A stretch of 64,000 nt of DNA from Pseudidiomarina salinarum (GCF_000753715.1 NZ_JPER01000001.1:868001-932000); one strand, 5' to 3'; positions 1 to 11,468 are shown, numbered from the stretch's first letter. The notes: generated from the letters alone by a model not told the origin. Translations and numbers: made by a program.

Positions 1-11
1 CGTCTAACATG

Positions 12-401
12 TTAATCCCAGATCCATAAATAATAGGGTTTTAGCCACAGTGCCAAAGCCACTGCAGCCAGGCAACATACAAGGTTCAGACCAGCATGCA
101 GGGCGGCCTTCAGGTATTCTTCGGCCTGCGCCAGTAATACCACTTCCAGCGAGAACGTCGAAAACGTGGTAAAGGCACCCAGTACACCCACGCCCAGAAA
201 CAACCACGCCTGCTGATTTGGCAGTTGGTGCTGTTGTTGCCAGACAAACAATACAGCCAGTAAGAACGACCCTGTTATGTTAACGATTAAGGTGCCCAAA
301 GGGAATGCTTTGCCGGCCTCAGCAACCAGCCAGAGGTTCATGCCGTAGCGCGCCATCGCACCCAGCGCGCCGCCGGCAGCAACCCACACCAAGTTATTCA
401 T
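12..401 (-). CDS. crcB: Fluoride ion channel CrcB (Fluc)
   Basis: CrcB/Fluc proteins form dual-topology dimers in the inner membrane that export fluoride. The 129-residue product has four hydrophobic segments, an early glycine-rich [10 protein letters not shown] stretch, the N-I-T-G-S-F motif near residues 41-46 and the Phe/Thr-rich FTTFSTFS motif near 77-84, all typical of the family at its usual length. I chose the ATG at 401 because a run of six G (405-410) sits just upstream as a ribosome binding site. An in-frame ATG at 404 directly abuts that run. The gene overlaps the rarA stop by 8 bases, so it is the last gene of the ftsK-lolA-rarA-crcB run and is probably translationally coupled. 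No fluoride riboswitch can precede it because rarA coding sequence fills that space. Confidence 0.93.
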   Translation of the reverse strand: MNNLVWVAAGGALGAMARYGMNLWLVAEAGKAFPLGTLIVNITGSFLLAVLFVWQQQHQLPNQQAWLFLGVGVLGAFTTFSTFSLEVVLLAQAEEYLKAALHAGLNLVCCLAAVALALWLKPYYLWIWD

Positions 402-1716
402 CATCCCCCCGGCGCCAGTCGCTGGCCTCATCTTGTTGCCGCAGCCAGTTCATTTTTTCAGCTAACTGTTTTTCCAGGCCGCGGTCGCTGGGCTGGTACA
501 AGCGTACATCTTTGATTTCAGCGGGCACATAACGCTCACCCGGCACTACCGCACCCGGGTAACTATGGGCATAGCGATAATCGGCGCCGTAGCCCTCGGC
601 CTTATGGAGTTTTGTCGGGGCATTGCGCAGGTGTTTGGGTACCGGCAAATCCGGATAATCCGCAGCAAGCTTTTTGGCCTGATTGAATGCCTGGTAAACG
701 GCATTACTTTTCGGCGCACAGGCACAAAAAATCAGCGCCTGGGCAATGGCACGTTCGCCTTCGGCCGGCCCTACCCTGGTGTACGTATCCCAGGCATTTA
801 ATGCTAACTGCATGGCCCGTGGGTCGGCATTGCCAATATCCTCAGAAGCGATTGCCAGCAGCCGGCGGGCGACAATCAGGGGATCGCCACCGCCGTTCAG
901 AATCCGGGCATACCAGTACAACGCCCCATCACTGCTCGAACCGCGCACCGATTTATGTAAAGCCGAGAGCAGATCAAAATATACATCGCCCTGTTTATCA
1001 AAAGAAGCCTGGCGGCCACCAACCGCATTTTTGATGAGCTCCAGCGACAGCACCTTGTCGTCCGTAGCGTCAGCGCTGATCTCTAAGTAATTAAGGGCGC
1101 GCCGGGCATCCCCGGCGGCCGAATGCAGCAGGTAGTCCATCGCCTCCTGCGGCAATTGCAGCTGCCGCTCGCCAAGGCCCCGCTCGCTATCATTCAACGC
1201 CTGCATGATAACTTCGCGGATATCCTCGTCGGTCAGCGACTGCAAACGATAGATGCGGGTTCTTGAAAGTAAGGCATTGTTCAGCTCAAAAGCAGGATTC
1301 TCCGTCGTCGCACCGACAAATATCACGGTTCCGTCTTCGATGTAGGGTAAAAACGCATCCTGCTGACTCTTATTGAAACGATGCACTTCATCGACAAAGA
1401 GCACCGTGCGCTTCTGCCGCTGAATTGCCTGAGATTTTGCCTCTTCGATGGCGGCCCGGATGTCTTTTACGCCGGCGGTTACGGCGCTGATGCGCGACAG
1501 CTCTGCGGCACCGCTGATAGCCAATAGTTCAGCCAGGGTGGTTTTACCGGTACCCGGCGGGCCCCACAGGATCATAGAGTGCAGCTGGCCGCGGCTGATG
1601 GCTTCGCGCAGTGGCTTGCCAGCGCCGAGAATATGGCTCTGGCCGATATATTCCTGCAGGTTACGCGGTCGCATCCGCGCCGCCAGCGGGCGGAAGTCAG
1701 GGGTAAAATCGAGCAC
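394..1716 (-). CDS. rarA: Replication-associated recombination protein A (RarA/MgsA AAA+ ATPase)
   Basis: RarA is a clamp-loader-like AAA+ ATPase that acts at stalled replication forks. The 440-residue protein shows Walker A (GPPGTGKT, 52-59), Walker B (VLFVDEVH, about 105-112), the sensor stretch [10 protein letters not shown] and the conserved C-terminal segments [10 protein letters not shown] and [14 protein letters not shown]. Length matches the E. coli protein. The start is GTG at 1716, only 3 bases after the lolA stop, and the following LDF...[10 protein letters not shown] aligns with the family N-terminus. It sits between lolA and crcB in a co-oriented run, the same order as in E. coli and Shewanella (ftsK-lolA-rarA). 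Confidence 0.96.
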   Translation of the reverse strand: MLDFTPDFRPLAARMRPRNLQEYIGQSHILGAGKPLREAISRGQLHSMILWGPPGTGKTTLAELLAISGAAELSRISAVTAGVKDIRAAIEEAKSQAIQRQKRTVLFVDEVHRFNKSQQDAFLPYIEDGTVIFVGATTENPAFELNNALLSRTRIYRLQSLTDEDIREVIMQALNDSERGLGERQLQLPQEAMDYLLHSAAGDARRALNYLEISADATDDKVLSLELIKNAVGGRQASFDKQGDVYFDLLSALHKSVRGSSSDGALYWYARILNGGGDPLIVARRLLAIASEDIGNADPRAMQLALNAWDTYTRVGPAEGERAIAQALIFCACAPKSNAVYQAFNQAKKLAADYPDLPVPKHLRNAPTKLHKAEGYGADYRYAHSYPGAVVPGERYVPAEIKDVRLYQPSDRGLEKQLAEKMNWLRQQDEASDWRRGDDE

Positions 1717-1719
1717 TAA

Positions 1720-2364
1720 TTAGTTGCGCTGATCATCAAGATCAACGCCCTCAGGCAGATTGAATTCAAACAAGCCCCGTTCTACCACTTGATTCAGCTG
1801 AACGTTTTCCAGATCTATGGTACTAATCTGGCCCTGACCATCGTCAAGAATAATACGCTGTAAGCGCGCACTGTTTTTATCTTCAGCAAACATCAGTTGC
1901 AGGCTCTGTTGCGTATCTGCTGAGGGCTTTGGTTGCAGTGCGAAACTATTGCCTTCCTGCTTTACGGTGTAATGACTCCAGGCCTGCGCATCGGCGTCCA
2001 GCAACAGTAGCAGCGGGCTTTGATCCATCGCTTCAGATTGCCGGTAAACCGTAACCTGCTCGACAAAAGGATTGTAATACCAGAGGTTGTTGCCATCTGC
2101 CACCATCAGGGTTTCATCGGGCGCATCAGTCTGCCAGTACAGGTAGTTAGGCCGCGCCAACGCCATCCGGCCATGCAATTGCTGCACCAGTTCGCCGTCA
2201 GGGTCAGTAACCTGCTGGCTGAACTCGGCCTGCAATGTAGATAAGCCCGACAGACGCTCAATCAGCGCGTCACGGTCAGCGGTGGCTGCCTGGGCGGTAC
2301 TAAAACTACTCAGCATCAGGCTGAGGGCCAGGGTCAAACCTGATACAACACTGTACTTCATCAT
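1720..2364 (-). CDS. lolA: Outer membrane lipoprotein carrier protein LolA
   Basis: LolA is the periplasmic chaperone that takes lipoproteins from LolCDE and delivers them to LolB at the outer membrane. The 214-residue product starts with a signal peptide (hydrophobic core near 8-20, likely cleavage after AQA near 26). It continues with the family's LxxLSTLQAEFSQ segment, a GRMALARPNYLYWQTD block and a DGNNLWYYNPFVEQVT block. Two Met codons open the frame (2364 and 2361). The AAGAGA upstream fits either. It lies 15 bases after ftsK and 3 bases before rarA, so co-transcription is likely. Confidence 0.94.
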   Translation of the reverse strand: MMKYSVVSGLTLALSLMLSSFSTAQAATADRDALIERLSGLSTLQAEFSQQVTDPDGELVQQLHGRMALARPNYLYWQTDAPDETLMVADGNNLWYYNPFVEQVTVYRQSEAMDQSPLLLLLDADAQAWSHYTVKQEGNSFALQPKPSADTQQSLQLMFAEDKNSARLQRIILDDGQGQISTIDLENVQLNQVVERGLFEFNLPEGVDLDDQRN

Positions 2365-2379
2365 GGTTTTATCTCTTGG

Positions 2380-4770
2380 TTAATCTTTCGGTGGCTTCGG
2401 GGCTATCACTTCACGTTGGCCGTTATGTCCGGCATTACTAACGACACCGCTCATCTCCATTTGTTCCACAATGCGGGCGGCGCGATTGTAACCAATTCTG
2501 AATTTGCGCTGCACACTGGAGATTGAAACCCGCCGAGTTTCGGTTACAAAAGCCACGGCTTCGTCATACAGCGCATCGCTTTCATCATCACCAAACTCCA
2601 GTTGTTCGCCCGGTAACAGGCTATCCTCACCAGCGTCGCCTTTAAGAATCTCTTCCAGATAATTCGGCCGGCCGCGCTTCTTCCAGTCGGCCACTACGGC
2701 GTGAACCTCATGGTCATCTACAAAAGCGCCGTGAACCCGCGTTGGCACTCCGCTGCCCGGCGGCAGGTATAGCATGTCGCCCTGCCCCAGTAATTGATCC
2801 GCACCAGCCTGGTCCAGGATGGTGCGGGAATCGATTTTCGACTGTACCTGAAAAGCAATCCGGGTCGGAATATTGGCCTTGATCAGACCGGTTATCACAT
2901 CCACTGACGGACGCTGGGTTGCCAGGATCAGGTGGATACCGGCAGCACGGGCTTTTTGCGCGATGCGGGCAATGAGCTCTTCGACTTTCTTACCGACAAT
3001 CATCATCATGTCAGCAAATTCATCGACTACCACCACGATACTGGGTAATTTCTCCAGTAATGGCGGCAATTCATCCATCGAGTCACCCGGCTTCCAGAGC
3101 GGGTCACGCAGGGGTTCACCGGCTTCTTTCGCTTCCAGCACCTTGGTGTTGTAACCTTTGAGATTACGGACGCCCAGTGACGACATCAGTTTATAGCGGC
3201 GTTCCATTTCCCCTACGCACCAACGCAGCGCATTGGCTGCGTCTTTCATATCGGTGACCACTTCGGTCAGCAAGTGCGGAATGCCTTCATAAACGGAAAG
3301 CTCGAGCATTTTAGGATCGATCATGATCAAGCGGACATCTTCCGGTGAGCTCTTGTACAGCAAGCTCAGGATCATCACGTTAACGCCGACCGACTTACCT
3401 GAGCCGGTAGTACCAGCTACCAGCAGGTGCGGCATCTTCGCCAGATCCACGACCACCGGCTGTCCGGCAATACCCTTGCCCAGCACCATGGTCAGCGGCG
3501 AGGTACTTTGCTGAAATGCATCGCAGCTGACAACTTCGCGGAAAAATACGGTTTCACGGCTCTTATTCGGTAGCTCAAGGCCAACATAAGACTTACCCGG
3601 GATGACTTCGACAACGCGCACAGAAATCGCTGACAACGAACGGGCAATGTCCTTATCCAGGTTCGAGATCTTCGACACTTTTACGCCAGCGGCAAGGTCC
3701 AGCTCGAACCGCGTAATGACCGGGCCTGGCTGAACGTTAGCTACTTTAACCTCAACACCGAAGTCTTGCAGTACGGCTTCAACCGTATCACTGATTTGCT
3801 GGAGCTCGGCCGGAGTCAGAGGGTTACCGGTTTTATTGGGGCGATCCAGCAGTTCGATGGATGGCAGCGGGTCGATTGGCGCAGGAGATGAGCTGCTGGC
3901 GTCGGTATCATCACTTTCGTCGTCAGCTTTTGTTGCCACTGCTTTGGGTTTACGGGCCTCACGGCTAAAGCGGTTCGGTCGGGGCGCGGGTTCATCTTCA
4001 TCATCGAAGCGAACCGATGGCAGCTCAAAATCATCGGCATCGTCGGCCGGTAGCGTTAGTGCGGGTTCCCGGCGCGGTTCAACGGTTTCGGCAGTATTGC
4101 GGCGACTCTTAAGCCTGGCTTTAAGGCCAGTCGCCGGCGCGGCATCGTCACTGTCCGGTGGTTCGCGTCGGCTCGTCATAACCCAATCAGCAAGCTGCCG
4201 GCTGGCCTTAACCAGCCACTGGGTAGCCCTGATGGTAACAGCACCTAAGCTGTCAGCTAACCAGACCCAGGATATCCCCGTAACTAAGGTTAAGCCGGTG
4301 CACAAAAAGGTCAGTAACAGCAGCGTAGTGCCGATTAAATTGAAATAAGGCAACAGTGAAGAACTAATCATGTCCCCCACTACACCACCGGCAGAAAAGG
4401 AATAAATATCGTTGAAATTCAGCGACGCTAACGCTGAGGCCCCCACCAGGGTCAGCAGCAGGCCAATCACCCGCAAACCAACGGCGAGATAATCGAGTTC
4501 CAGTAACCGGCGGGGCTGGCGGAACATCATATAGCCCAGGCCAGCAAAGCCAAAGGGGATCAGGTAAGCGACAAAGCCAAAGGCAAACAACAAGGCATCA
4601 GCGAACCAGGCGCCAATAGCACCAGCGGCATTTTCAATAGTGCCTTCGTAGCCGGTCTGTGACCAGCTGGGATCCGCCGGGCTGAAGCTGGCCAGTGCCA
4701 GGAACAGAAATATTGCGAAAGCGCCGCACAGGATCAGGCCCACTTCAAGCATACGTTGTATACCGCTCAT
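2380..4770 (-). CDS. ftsK: DNA translocase FtsK
   Basis: FtsK anchors at the division septum and pumps chromosome dimers toward dif for XerCD resolution. The 796-residue protein has four N-terminal membrane segments (about 8-180), an acidic, Ser/Pro-rich linker (about 200-310), the alpha/beta motor with Walker A GTTGSGKS (453-460) and Walker [11 protein letters not shown] (578-587), and a C-terminal winged-helix gamma domain (about 740-775, [19 protein letters not shown]) that reads KOPS. The linker is far shorter than in the 1329-residue E. coli protein, as in many other bacteria. It is downstream of lrp and leads ftsK-lolA-rarA-crcB. Its start follows a GGGAG ribosome binding site. Confidence 0.97.
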   Translation of the reverse strand: MSGIQRMLEVGLILCGAFAIFLFLALASFSPADPSWSQTGYEGTIENAAGAIGAWFADALLFAFGFVAYLIPFGFAGLGYMMFRQPRRLLELDYLAVGLRVIGLLLTLVGASALASLNFNDIYSFSAGGVVGDMISSSLLPYFNLIGTTLLLLTFLCTGLTLVTGISWVWLADSLGAVTIRATQWLVKASRQLADWVMTSRREPPDSDDAAPATGLKARLKSRRNTAETVEPRREPALTLPADDADDFELPSVRFDDEDEPAPRPNRFSREARKPKAVATKADDESDDTDASSSSPAPIDPLPSIELLDRPNKTGNPLTPAELQQISDTVEAVLQDFGVEVKVANVQPGPVITRFELDLAAGVKVSKISNLDKDIARSLSAISVRVVEVIPGKSYVGLELPNKSRETVFFREVVSCDAFQQSTSPLTMVLGKGIAGQPVVVDLAKMPHLLVAGTTGSGKSVGVNVMILSLLYKSSPEDVRLIMIDPKMLELSVYEGIPHLLTEVVTDMKDAANALRWCVGEMERRYKLMSSLGVRNLKGYNTKVLEAKEAGEPLRDPLWKPGDSMDELPPLLEKLPSIVVVVDEFADMMMIVGKKVEELIARIAQKARAAGIHLILATQRPSVDVITGLIKANIPTRIAFQVQSKIDSRTILDQAGADQLLGQGDMLYLPPGSGVPTRVHGAFVDDHEVHAVVADWKKRGRPNYLEEILKGDAGEDSLLPGEQLEFGDDESDALYDEAVAFVTETRRVSISSVQRKFRIGYNRAARIVEQMEMSGVVSNAGHNGQREVIAPKPPKD

Positions 4771-4857
4771 AAGGCACTTGGCTCCCTGGTGTTGTTATAA
4801 TTTTCGCCCATTGTAGCCTGACTAACGGGGTTATTCAGTACTTTTGGCATTCTTTTC

Positions 4858-5349
4858 TTAACCTTTAATGAGAACTTTATTTTCGTTTTTAACTTCTTCC
4901 ATAACCACATAGGTACGCGATTCATTAACGCCCGGCATGGTCAGGATGGTCTCGCCTAACAGCTTACGATAGGCCGGCATATCCGGAACGCGCGCCTTAA
5001 TTAAAAAATCAAAGTCGCCGGCAACCAGATGACACTCAAGTATTTCGGGAGTATTACGCACTGCCTCGCTGAAGTCAGCAAAAGCATCGGGCGACGTTCG
5101 GCTGAGAGTAATTTCAACAAACACCATCAGATTCGCCCCTAACTTGGCCGGGTTCAGCCGGGCCTGATAGCGTTCGATAATGCCTTCGCGCTCAAGTTTA
5201 CGAACGCGCTCGTTACAGGCGGTCGGACTCAGGCCAACTTTGCGGGCCAGGTTAACGTTACTTAAGCGACCATCGTCCTGTAAGATCCGGAGAATTTTCC
5301 GGTCAATTCGGTCAATAGTTATTTTCACCGGTTCTTCAGGGTTAAACAT
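4858..5349 (-). CDS. lrp: Leucine-responsive regulatory protein Lrp
   Basis: Lrp is a global feast/famine regulator that binds DNA as an oligomer and senses leucine or alanine. The 163-residue protein has an N-terminal helix-turn-helix (about 14-60, DRIDRKILRILQDDGRLSN followed by VGLSPTACNERVRKLE) and a C-terminal RAM ligand domain with the GDFDFLIKARVPD and LPGVNESRTYVVME-type blocks. Similarity to E. coli Lrp runs the full length, and the lrp-ftsK neighbourhood is the same as in E. coli. It is divergent from ald across 154 bases, so Lrp may control both promoters. Autoregulation and ald control are inference from position. Confidence 0.95.
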   Translation of the reverse strand: MFNPEEPVKITIDRIDRKILRILQDDGRLSNVNLARKVGLSPTACNERVRKLEREGIIERYQARLNPAKLGANLMVFVEITLSRTSPDAFADFSEAVRNTPEILECHLVAGDFDFLIKARVPDMPAYRKLLGETILTMPGVNESRTYVVMEEVKNENKVLIKG

Positions 5350-5436
5350 TGATTTGTCCAGTTTTAGATAGCAATAACCTATTTATACGCTATTTAAATG
5401 GATAAAAAAAGTACGAAAATAAGCGTCTGAATTCGC

Positions 5437-5442
5437 TATAAT
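5437..5442 (+). promoter_or_regulatory. Candidate -10 box for ald
   Basis: A perfect TATAAT lies 62 bases before the ald start in the AT-rich divergent lrp/ald spacer. No good -35 hexamer sits 16-18 bases upstream (the best is a CGAAAA-like sequence). This fits a promoter that needs an activator such as Lrp, but that reading is inference. Confidence 0.5.
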
Positions 5443-5503
5443 GCCCGCCATCCAATTATCGACCTGAACGCACTGTTACAGCTTACATTAAGAGGCAAAG
5501 TCC

Positions 5504-6631
5504 ATGTTAATAGGTGTACCTAAAGAGATTAAAAACCACGAATACCGTATCGGCCTGACCCCTGCTGCGGTACGTGAGTACGTTGCGCACGGCCATAAAG
5601 TTATCGTTGAGCACGACGGTGGCGCGGCTATCGGCTTTACCAATGAAGATTACGAAGCAGCCGGCGCGTCAATCGTTGCTGATGCCAAAGAGATCTTTGC
5701 CCGCGCCGAGATGATCATTAAGGTGAAAGAACCACAGCCTGACGAGTGTAAACAACTGCGTGAAGGTCAGATCCTTTATACCTACCTGCATCTGGCTCCG
5801 GATCCTCAGCAAACTAAATTACTGGCCGAAGCTGGCGTTACTGCCATTGCCTACGAAACTGTAACCGATCGCGCTGGCGGTCTGCCGCTATTGGCGCCAA
5901 TGAGCGAAGTCGCTGGCCGCATGTCTATTCAGGCGGGCGCCCACAACCTGGAAAAAGCCAATGGCGGTAGCGGCACCTTATTAGGCGGCGTACCCGGCGT
6001 AGAGCCAGCTAAAGTGCTGATCATCGGTGGTGGTGTGGTAGGTACTCAGGCAGCGAAAATGGCGGTCGGCATGGGCGCTGAAGTAACTATCCTTGATCGC
6101 TCTCTGCCCCGTCTGCGTCAGCTGGACGACATCTTCGGCAGCCGCATCAAAACCATTTACTCTACTGTAGATGCAATCGACAAGTTTTCCCGCGAAGCTG
6201 ATCTGGTTATCGGCGCGGTGCTGATCCCGGGTGCTGCAGCACCTAAGTTACTGACCCGTACTCATCTGAAGAACATGAAGCCCGGCTCGGTGGTGGTTGA
6301 CGTTGCGATCGACCAGGGCGGTTGCTTTGAGACCTCAAAAGCGACAACCCATCAGGATCCAACCTATGTAGTGGAAGATGTTATTCATTATTGTGTGGCC
6401 AACATGCCAGGTGGCGTTGCGCGGACCTCAACAATTGCTCTGAATAATGCTACCTTGCCTTTCGGTCTGGCATTAGCCAACAAAGGCCTGAAAGCATTGG
6501 CGGACGATCCGCACCTGTTGAATGGTCTGAACATGCATAGAGGTAAGATCACTTACAAAGCTGTGCATGACGATTTAGGCAAGCAACTGGGTCTGGATTA
6601 TATGGATCCGCTGGAAGCCGTTAAGAGCTAG
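5504..6631 (+). CDS. ald: Alanine dehydrogenase
   Basis: Ald catalyses reversible NAD-dependent oxidative deamination of L-alanine to pyruvate and ammonium. The 375-residue protein carries the [11 protein letters not shown]...R.GLTP N-terminus, the catalytic Lys (K75 in KVKEPQ) and His (H96 in YLHLA), and the NAD-binding glycine motif [12 protein letters not shown] near 170-181. Length is that of the usual hexameric enzyme. AGAGGCAAAG gives a ribosome binding site. Divergent placement next to lrp is common for amino-acid catabolic genes and suggests Lrp-type control. It supports a lifestyle in which amino acids are carbon and energy sources. Confidence 0.96.
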   Translation: MLIGVPKEIKNHEYRIGLTPAAVREYVAHGHKVIVEHDGGAAIGFTNEDYEAAGASIVADAKEIFARAEMIIKVKEPQPDECKQLREGQILYTYLHLAPDPQQTKLLAEAGVTAIAYETVTDRAGGLPLLAPMSEVAGRMSIQAGAHNLEKANGGSGTLLGGVPGVEPAKVLIIGGGVVGTQAAKMAVGMGAEVTILDRSLPRLRQLDDIFGSRIKTIYSTVDAIDKFSREADLVIGAVLIPGAAAPKLLTRTHLKNMKPGSVVVDVAIDQGGCFETSKATTHQDPTYVVEDVIHYCVANMPGGVARTSTIALNNATLPFGLALANKGLKALADDPHLLNGLNMHRGKITYKAVHDDLGKQLGLDYMDPLEAVKS

Positions 6632-6668
6632 CCTTTTGCCGACAGACAATGCCACTATTAATGAATAA

Positions 6669-7643
<975 letters not shown>

Positions 7644-7668
7644 TGTTGGCTTACCCGGGGTAGTCAGG

Positions 7669-8379
7669 GTGTTATTTCAGCTTAGTGATAATAACCTTTA
7701 CTTCCCCAGCCCCACTTTAGCGCTGGTGGATCCCGATGGTTTGCTGGCGTTTGGCGGTGATTTAAGCCCCGAACGCCTGCAAGCAGCTTATCAACGCGGA
7801 ATATTTCCCTGGTATGGGCCCTCCGATCCAATTCTGTGGTGGAGTCCCGACCCCCGCACTGTCTTTACCCCCAGCTCGCTCCATTGCAGTCGGTCAATGC
7901 GCCGGTTTATGCGTCAGACCACGCTGCAGGTTACCCTGAATCAGGATTTTGCCGGAGTTATCCGGCAGTGTGCCGATGTTCATGACGAGGCTGGCGGCAC
8001 CTGGATTCATCCGGAAATGATCGCAGCGTATATCCGGTTACATGAGCTTGGCCATGCGCATTCGGTGGAGGTATGGGATCAACAGCAACTGGTTGGTGGT
8101 ATGTACGGTGTTGCCGTCGACAGAATATTTTGTGGCGAAAGTATGTTCCATACCCGCACCAACGCTTCGAAGCTGGCGCTGCTGGTATTCTGCCAGAACT
8201 TTTTCGCGGCCGGTGGCGAGTTGCTTGATGCACAGGTGGACAATAGCCACTTACAGAGTCTGGGCGCGTTATCACTACCGCGAATCCGATATCTGGCAGC
8301 GCTGGAGCGCCAGAATAAGTCTGATTCATCGACATTAGCCGCTGATTTCTGGCTAAAACGGACGCTAACTGGTATTTGA
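7669..8379 (+). CDS. aat: Leucyl/phenylalanyl-tRNA--protein transferase Aat
   Basis: Aat attaches Leu or Phe from aminoacyl-tRNA to proteins with N-terminal Arg or Lys, marking them for ClpS-ClpAP degradation. The 236-residue product matches the E. coli enzyme along its length, with [68 protein letters not shown] and LLVFC. The start is GTG at 7669. clpA and clpS lie within 4 kb, so transferase and reader/unfoldase of the N-degron pathway are neighbours. The second transferase gene, bpt/ate, often next to aat in related bacteria, is absent from this window. Confidence 0.95.
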   Translation: MLFQLSDNNLYFPSPTLALVDPDGLLAFGGDLSPERLQAAYQRGIFPWYGPSDPILWWSPDPRTVFTPSSLHCSRSMRRFMRQTTLQVTLNQDFAGVIRQCADVHDEAGGTWIHPEMIAAYIRLHELGHAHSVEVWDQQQLVGGMYGVAVDRIFCGESMFHTRTNASKLALLVFCQNFFAAGGELLDAQVDNSHLQSLGALSLPRIRYLAALERQNKSDSSTLAADFWLKRTLTGI

Positions 8380-8411
8380 AGTGGCAATCAGGTCGGAAAA
8401 CAGCTAAAATT

Positions 8412-8439
8412 CTGACCACTTTAGCGGCGCTGCTATAAT
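8412..8439 (+). promoter_or_regulatory. Candidate sigma-70 promoter for infA
   Basis: CTGACC at 8412-8417 (4 of 6 matches to TTGACA) is followed after 16 bases by a perfect TATAAT at 8434-8439, about 50 bases before the infA ATG. It would transcribe infA alone, since aat ends at 8379. Confidence 0.5.
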
Positions 8440-8487
8440 CTATCAGGGCGCTGAATTAATTATAATTACTATATTCCGAGGATTTGA

Positions 8488-8706
<219 letters not shown>

Positions 8707-8726
8707 ACCCCTACCCGATTAACGTT

Positions 8727-8751
8727 ACCCGTGGTAGAACCACGGGCTACG
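8727..8751 (-). repeat. REP-like palindromic element, copy 1
   Basis: This is a 25-base unit whose minus strand reads GTAG, then CCCGTGG, a five-base loop TTCTA, and CCACGGG. The seven-base stem is perfect. A GTAG head before a GC-rich palindrome is the hallmark of REP sequences mobilised by REP-associated tyrosine transposases (RAYTs). An identical 25-base copy begins 34 bases further on in the same orientation. In infA transcripts it could also act as a terminator-like hairpin, but no T tract follows. Confidence 0.75.
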
Positions 8752-8757
8752 TCGTAT

Positions 8758-11031
8758 TTAACCCGTGGTAGAACCACGGGCTACGCGTTCCTTAATGTCC
8801 AGCTTGAGTTCACCGTCGACTACGGTCACTTGCACTGAGCCGCCCTGCGCCAGTTGGCCGAACAGGATCTCGTTTGCCAGCGGTTTCTTCAGATGTCCCT
8901 GAATGACGCGCGCCATGGGCCGGGCGCCCATGGTTTTGTCGTAACCCTTGGCTGCCAGCCACAAGGTTGCTTCCTGATCCAGTTCTAAGGAAACCTGCTT
9001 ACGGTCCAGCTGTGCCTGCAGTTCACAGATAAACTTATCAACCACCTGCTCAATAATTTCAGGACTCAGATGGTTAAACCAGACGATGCTGTCCAGCCGG
9101 TTTCTGAACTCCGGTGAAAAGGTACGGTTGATTTCAGCCATAGCGTCCGGCGCATGATCCTGTTGCCGGAAGCCAATAGACTGACGCGTGGTTTCCTGCA
9201 CCCCTGCGTTCGTCGTCATCACCAGAATCACGTTACGGAAATCAACTTTACGGCCACTGTTGTCGGTTAAGGTTCCGTGATCCATCACCTGCAACAGAAT
9301 ATTGTAGATATCTGTATGCGCCTTCTCGATTTCATCAAGCAGGACCACGCTGTGCGGATGCTTGGTAACAGCGTCAGTTAATAAGCCGCCCTGATCAAAG
9401 CCGACATAGCCCGGTGGTGCGCCAATTAAACGGCTTACCGCATGACGCTCCATATACTCAGACATATCAAAGCGCAGGAACTCAATCCCCAGTGCTTTTG
9501 CCAGCTGTTGGGTGATTTCGGTTTTACCCACCCCGGTGGGTCCGGCAAACAGGAATGAACCAATCGGCTTAGCTTCGTTACCTAAGCCCGAACGGGACAG
9601 CCGGATAGCCGAGGTCAGCTGATCAATCGCCTGATCCTGACCAAACACAACCAGCTTAAGGTTACGATCCAGCTGCTGCAGTATATGTTGGTCAGAGCGG
9701 GAAACCGATTGCTCCGGAATTCTCGCGATTTTGGCGATAATAGCTTCAATATCGCTGACACCCACGGTCTTTTTGCGGCGCGACGGTGGCAGCAGGCGCT
9801 GACTGGCGCCGGCTTCATCGAGTACATCGATCGCTTTATCCGGCAGATGGCGCTCATTAATGTAACGCGCAGACAGTTCTGCCGCAGCGCGAATCGCCGG
9901 CTGGGTATAACGAATGCCATGATGGCTTTCATAGCGCTCTTTTAAACCCTGCAAAATCCGGGTGGTATCATCGACCGACGGTTCCAGGACATCGATCTTC
10001 TGAAAACGACGAACCAAGGCCCGGTCTTTCTCAAAGATATTCTTAAATTCTGAGTAGGTGGTCGAGCCAATGCATTTCAGTTCACCATTACTCAACATAG
10101 GTTTCAGCAGATTAGATGCATCCAGCACTCCGCCGCTGGCAGCACCGGCACCGACTATAGTGTGGATCTCATCAATAAACAGAATTGCATCAGGATGTTC
10201 AGTGATCTCTTTCAGCAACTGCTTAAAGCGCTTCTCAAAGTCACCACGATATTTAGTTCCCGCCAGCAGGCCGCCCATATCGAGTGAAAAGATAACCGAC
10301 TCGGCAATAACCTCAGGAACATCTTTATTGACGATGCGATAAGCAAGGCCTTCGGCTATCGCGGTTTTACCCACGCCCGCTTCACCCACCAGCAACGGGT
10401 TATTTTTCCGTCGCCGGCACAGGATCTGTACGCAGCGTTCCAGTTCCAGTTCGCGGCCGATCAGCGGATCGATCCGACCTTCGCGGGCACGGTTATTCAG
10501 GTTCGTGCAAAACCGTTTCAGAAAGCTCGGCTGCTCTTCAGGCTGGCCATCCGGACTGTTCGTTTCGCTGTCATCCGGCCGAATCGCCTCGTCATCAATT
10601 TTGGATAAACCATGTGACAGGAAATGCACGACATCCAGGCGGGTGACGTCATGTTTATTCAGCAGGTAAACGGCTTGCGACTCCTGCTCGCTGAATATAG
10701 CGACCAGCACGTTAGCACCCGACACCTCACTGTTGCCGGACGACTGCACGTGAAATACAGCACGCTGCAATACCCGCTGAAAGCCCAGCGTGGGCTGAGT
10801 ATCACTATCGACTGTTTCGGCGTCAAAACTTGGCGTGCTACGATCAACGTAGCTGATAAGCTCATTTTTAAGTTGCTCAAAATCAAGCCCGCAGGCACGC
10901 AAAGCTTGCGCAGCCTCCGGATTTTCAAGTAAAGCCAGGAGGAGATGCTCAACTGTCATGAGTTCATGGCGGCGATCACGCGCTAACCGAAATGCGTCAT
11001 TTAAAGTAATTTCCAACGCTTTATTTAACAT
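8758..11031 (-). CDS. clpA: ATP-dependent Clp protease ATP-binding subunit ClpA
   Basis: ClpA is the double AAA+ unfoldase that feeds substrates, including ClpS-delivered N-degron proteins, to ClpP. It has an N-domain (LNDAFRLARDRRHELMTVEHLLLALL), D1 with Walker A GEAGVGKT, D2 with Walker A GPTGVGKT, and the GARPMARVIQ D2 region. The ATG at 11031 follows a GAGGGG ribosome binding site and aligns with E. coli MLNQEL. A GTG two codons earlier overlaps that site and is less likely. The last residues (VARGSTTG) and the stop are encoded inside a REP-like palindrome, so the natural C-terminus has been replaced or extended by repeat sequence. It lies 27 bases after clpS. Confidence 0.96.
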   Translation of the reverse strand: MLNKALEITLNDAFRLARDRRHELMTVEHLLLALLENPEAAQALRACGLDFEQLKNELISYVDRSTPSFDAETVDSDTQPTLGFQRVLQRAVFHVQSSGNSEVSGANVLVAIFSEQESQAVYLLNKHDVTRLDVVHFLSHGLSKIDDEAIRPDDSETNSPDGQPEEQPSFLKRFCTNLNNRAREGRIDPLIGRELELERCVQILCRRRKNNPLLVGEAGVGKTAIAEGLAYRIVNKDVPEVIAESVIFSLDMGGLLAGTKYRGDFEKRFKQLLKEITEHPDAILFIDEIHTIVGAGAASGGVLDASNLLKPMLSNGELKCIGSTTYSEFKNIFEKDRALVRRFQKIDVLEPSVDDTTRILQGLKERYESHHGIRYTQPAIRAAAELSARYINERHLPDKAIDVLDEAGASQRLLPPSRRKKTVGVSDIEAIIAKIARIPEQSVSRSDQHILQQLDRNLKLVVFGQDQAIDQLTSAIRLSRSGLGNEAKPIGSFLFAGPTGVGKTEITQQLAKALGIEFLRFDMSEYMERHAVSRLIGAPPGYVGFDQGGLLTDAVTKHPHSVVLLDEIEKAHTDIYNILLQVMDHGTLTDNSGRKVDFRNVILVMTTNAGVQETTRQSIGFRQQDHAPDAMAEINRTFSPEFRNRLDSIVWFNHLSPEIIEQVVDKFICELQAQLDRKQVSLELDQEATLWLAAKGYDKTMGARPMARVIQGHLKKPLANEILFGQLAQGGSVQVTVVDGELKLDIKERVARGSTTG
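8761..8785 (-). repeat. REP-like palindromic element, copy 2, inside the clpA 3' end
   Basis: This is an exact 25-base repeat of the element at 8727-8751, in the same orientation (GTAG head on the minus strand, CCCGTGG/CCACGGG stem). It is read through by clpA: on the minus strand its codons give the final VARGSTTG and the stop TAA follows at 8758-8760. It is therefore both a repeat and coding sequence. Confidence 0.75.
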
Positions 11032-11058
11032 AGGCACCCCTCTTAAGAACCAGACCCC

Positions 11059-11373
11059 TTATGCCTTTTCCATGGAGCACAGCAATGGATGCTGATGTTC
11101 CCGGGCATACTGGTTAACTTGTACTACTTTGGTTTCTGCCACTTCGGCAGAAAAGATCCCACATATAGCGCGACCTTTATAATGGATGGTGAGCATCGTA
11201 TCCGTTGCCCGCTCTTCGTCCATTCGAAAAAACTTCACCAACACTTCGATCACAAAATCCATCGGCGTATAGTCATCATTGCTCAAAATCACTTTATACA
11301 TCGGCGGCGGTTGCAGTGCTTGTTTTTCCTGCTGCTTCGTTGCCCCCTGCTGCTGTTGATTGGCTGCACTCAT
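11059..11373 (-). CDS. clpS: ATP-dependent Clp protease adaptor ClpS
   Basis: ClpS binds N-degron residues (Leu, Phe, Tyr, Trp) and hands the protein to ClpA. The 104-residue product has a flexible Gln-rich N-terminal arm (about 1-24) and then the ClpS core with [20 protein letters not shown], which holds the conserved DDxTPM N-degron pocket region. VHxxG-type sequence is represented by [11 protein letters not shown], followed by the Ala/Glu-rich AEVAETKV helix. It precedes clpA by 27 bases on the same strand and is divergent from cspD, as in E. coli. AAAGGGACGTC before ATG supports the start. Confidence 0.96.
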   Translation of the reverse strand: MSAANQQQQGATKQQEKQALQPPPMYKVILSNDDYTPMDFVIEVLVKFFRMDEERATDTMLTIHYKGRAICGIFSAEVAETKVVQVNQYAREHQHPLLCSMEKA

Positions 11374-11468
11374 GACGTCCCTTTAGTTATATATAGTCGT
11401 TATTGATGAAAATAGCTTAAGAAATTTGCTCAGTGTGAAGTTGCGGTCATAATTTAAACAAAATAGGC

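Noticed and set aside
12-440. Fluoride riboswitch upstream of crcB
   Set aside because: crcB overlaps the end of rarA, so there is no untranslated leader to hold one.
580-600. GTAGCCC inside rarA as a further REP element
   Set aside because: No palindrome follows it, and the sequence is ordinary rarA coding sequence.
3836-4348. 170-codon open frame antisense to the ftsK linker
   Set aside because: It is Ser/Gly-rich low-complexity sequence that mirrors the ftsK linker; no start signal.
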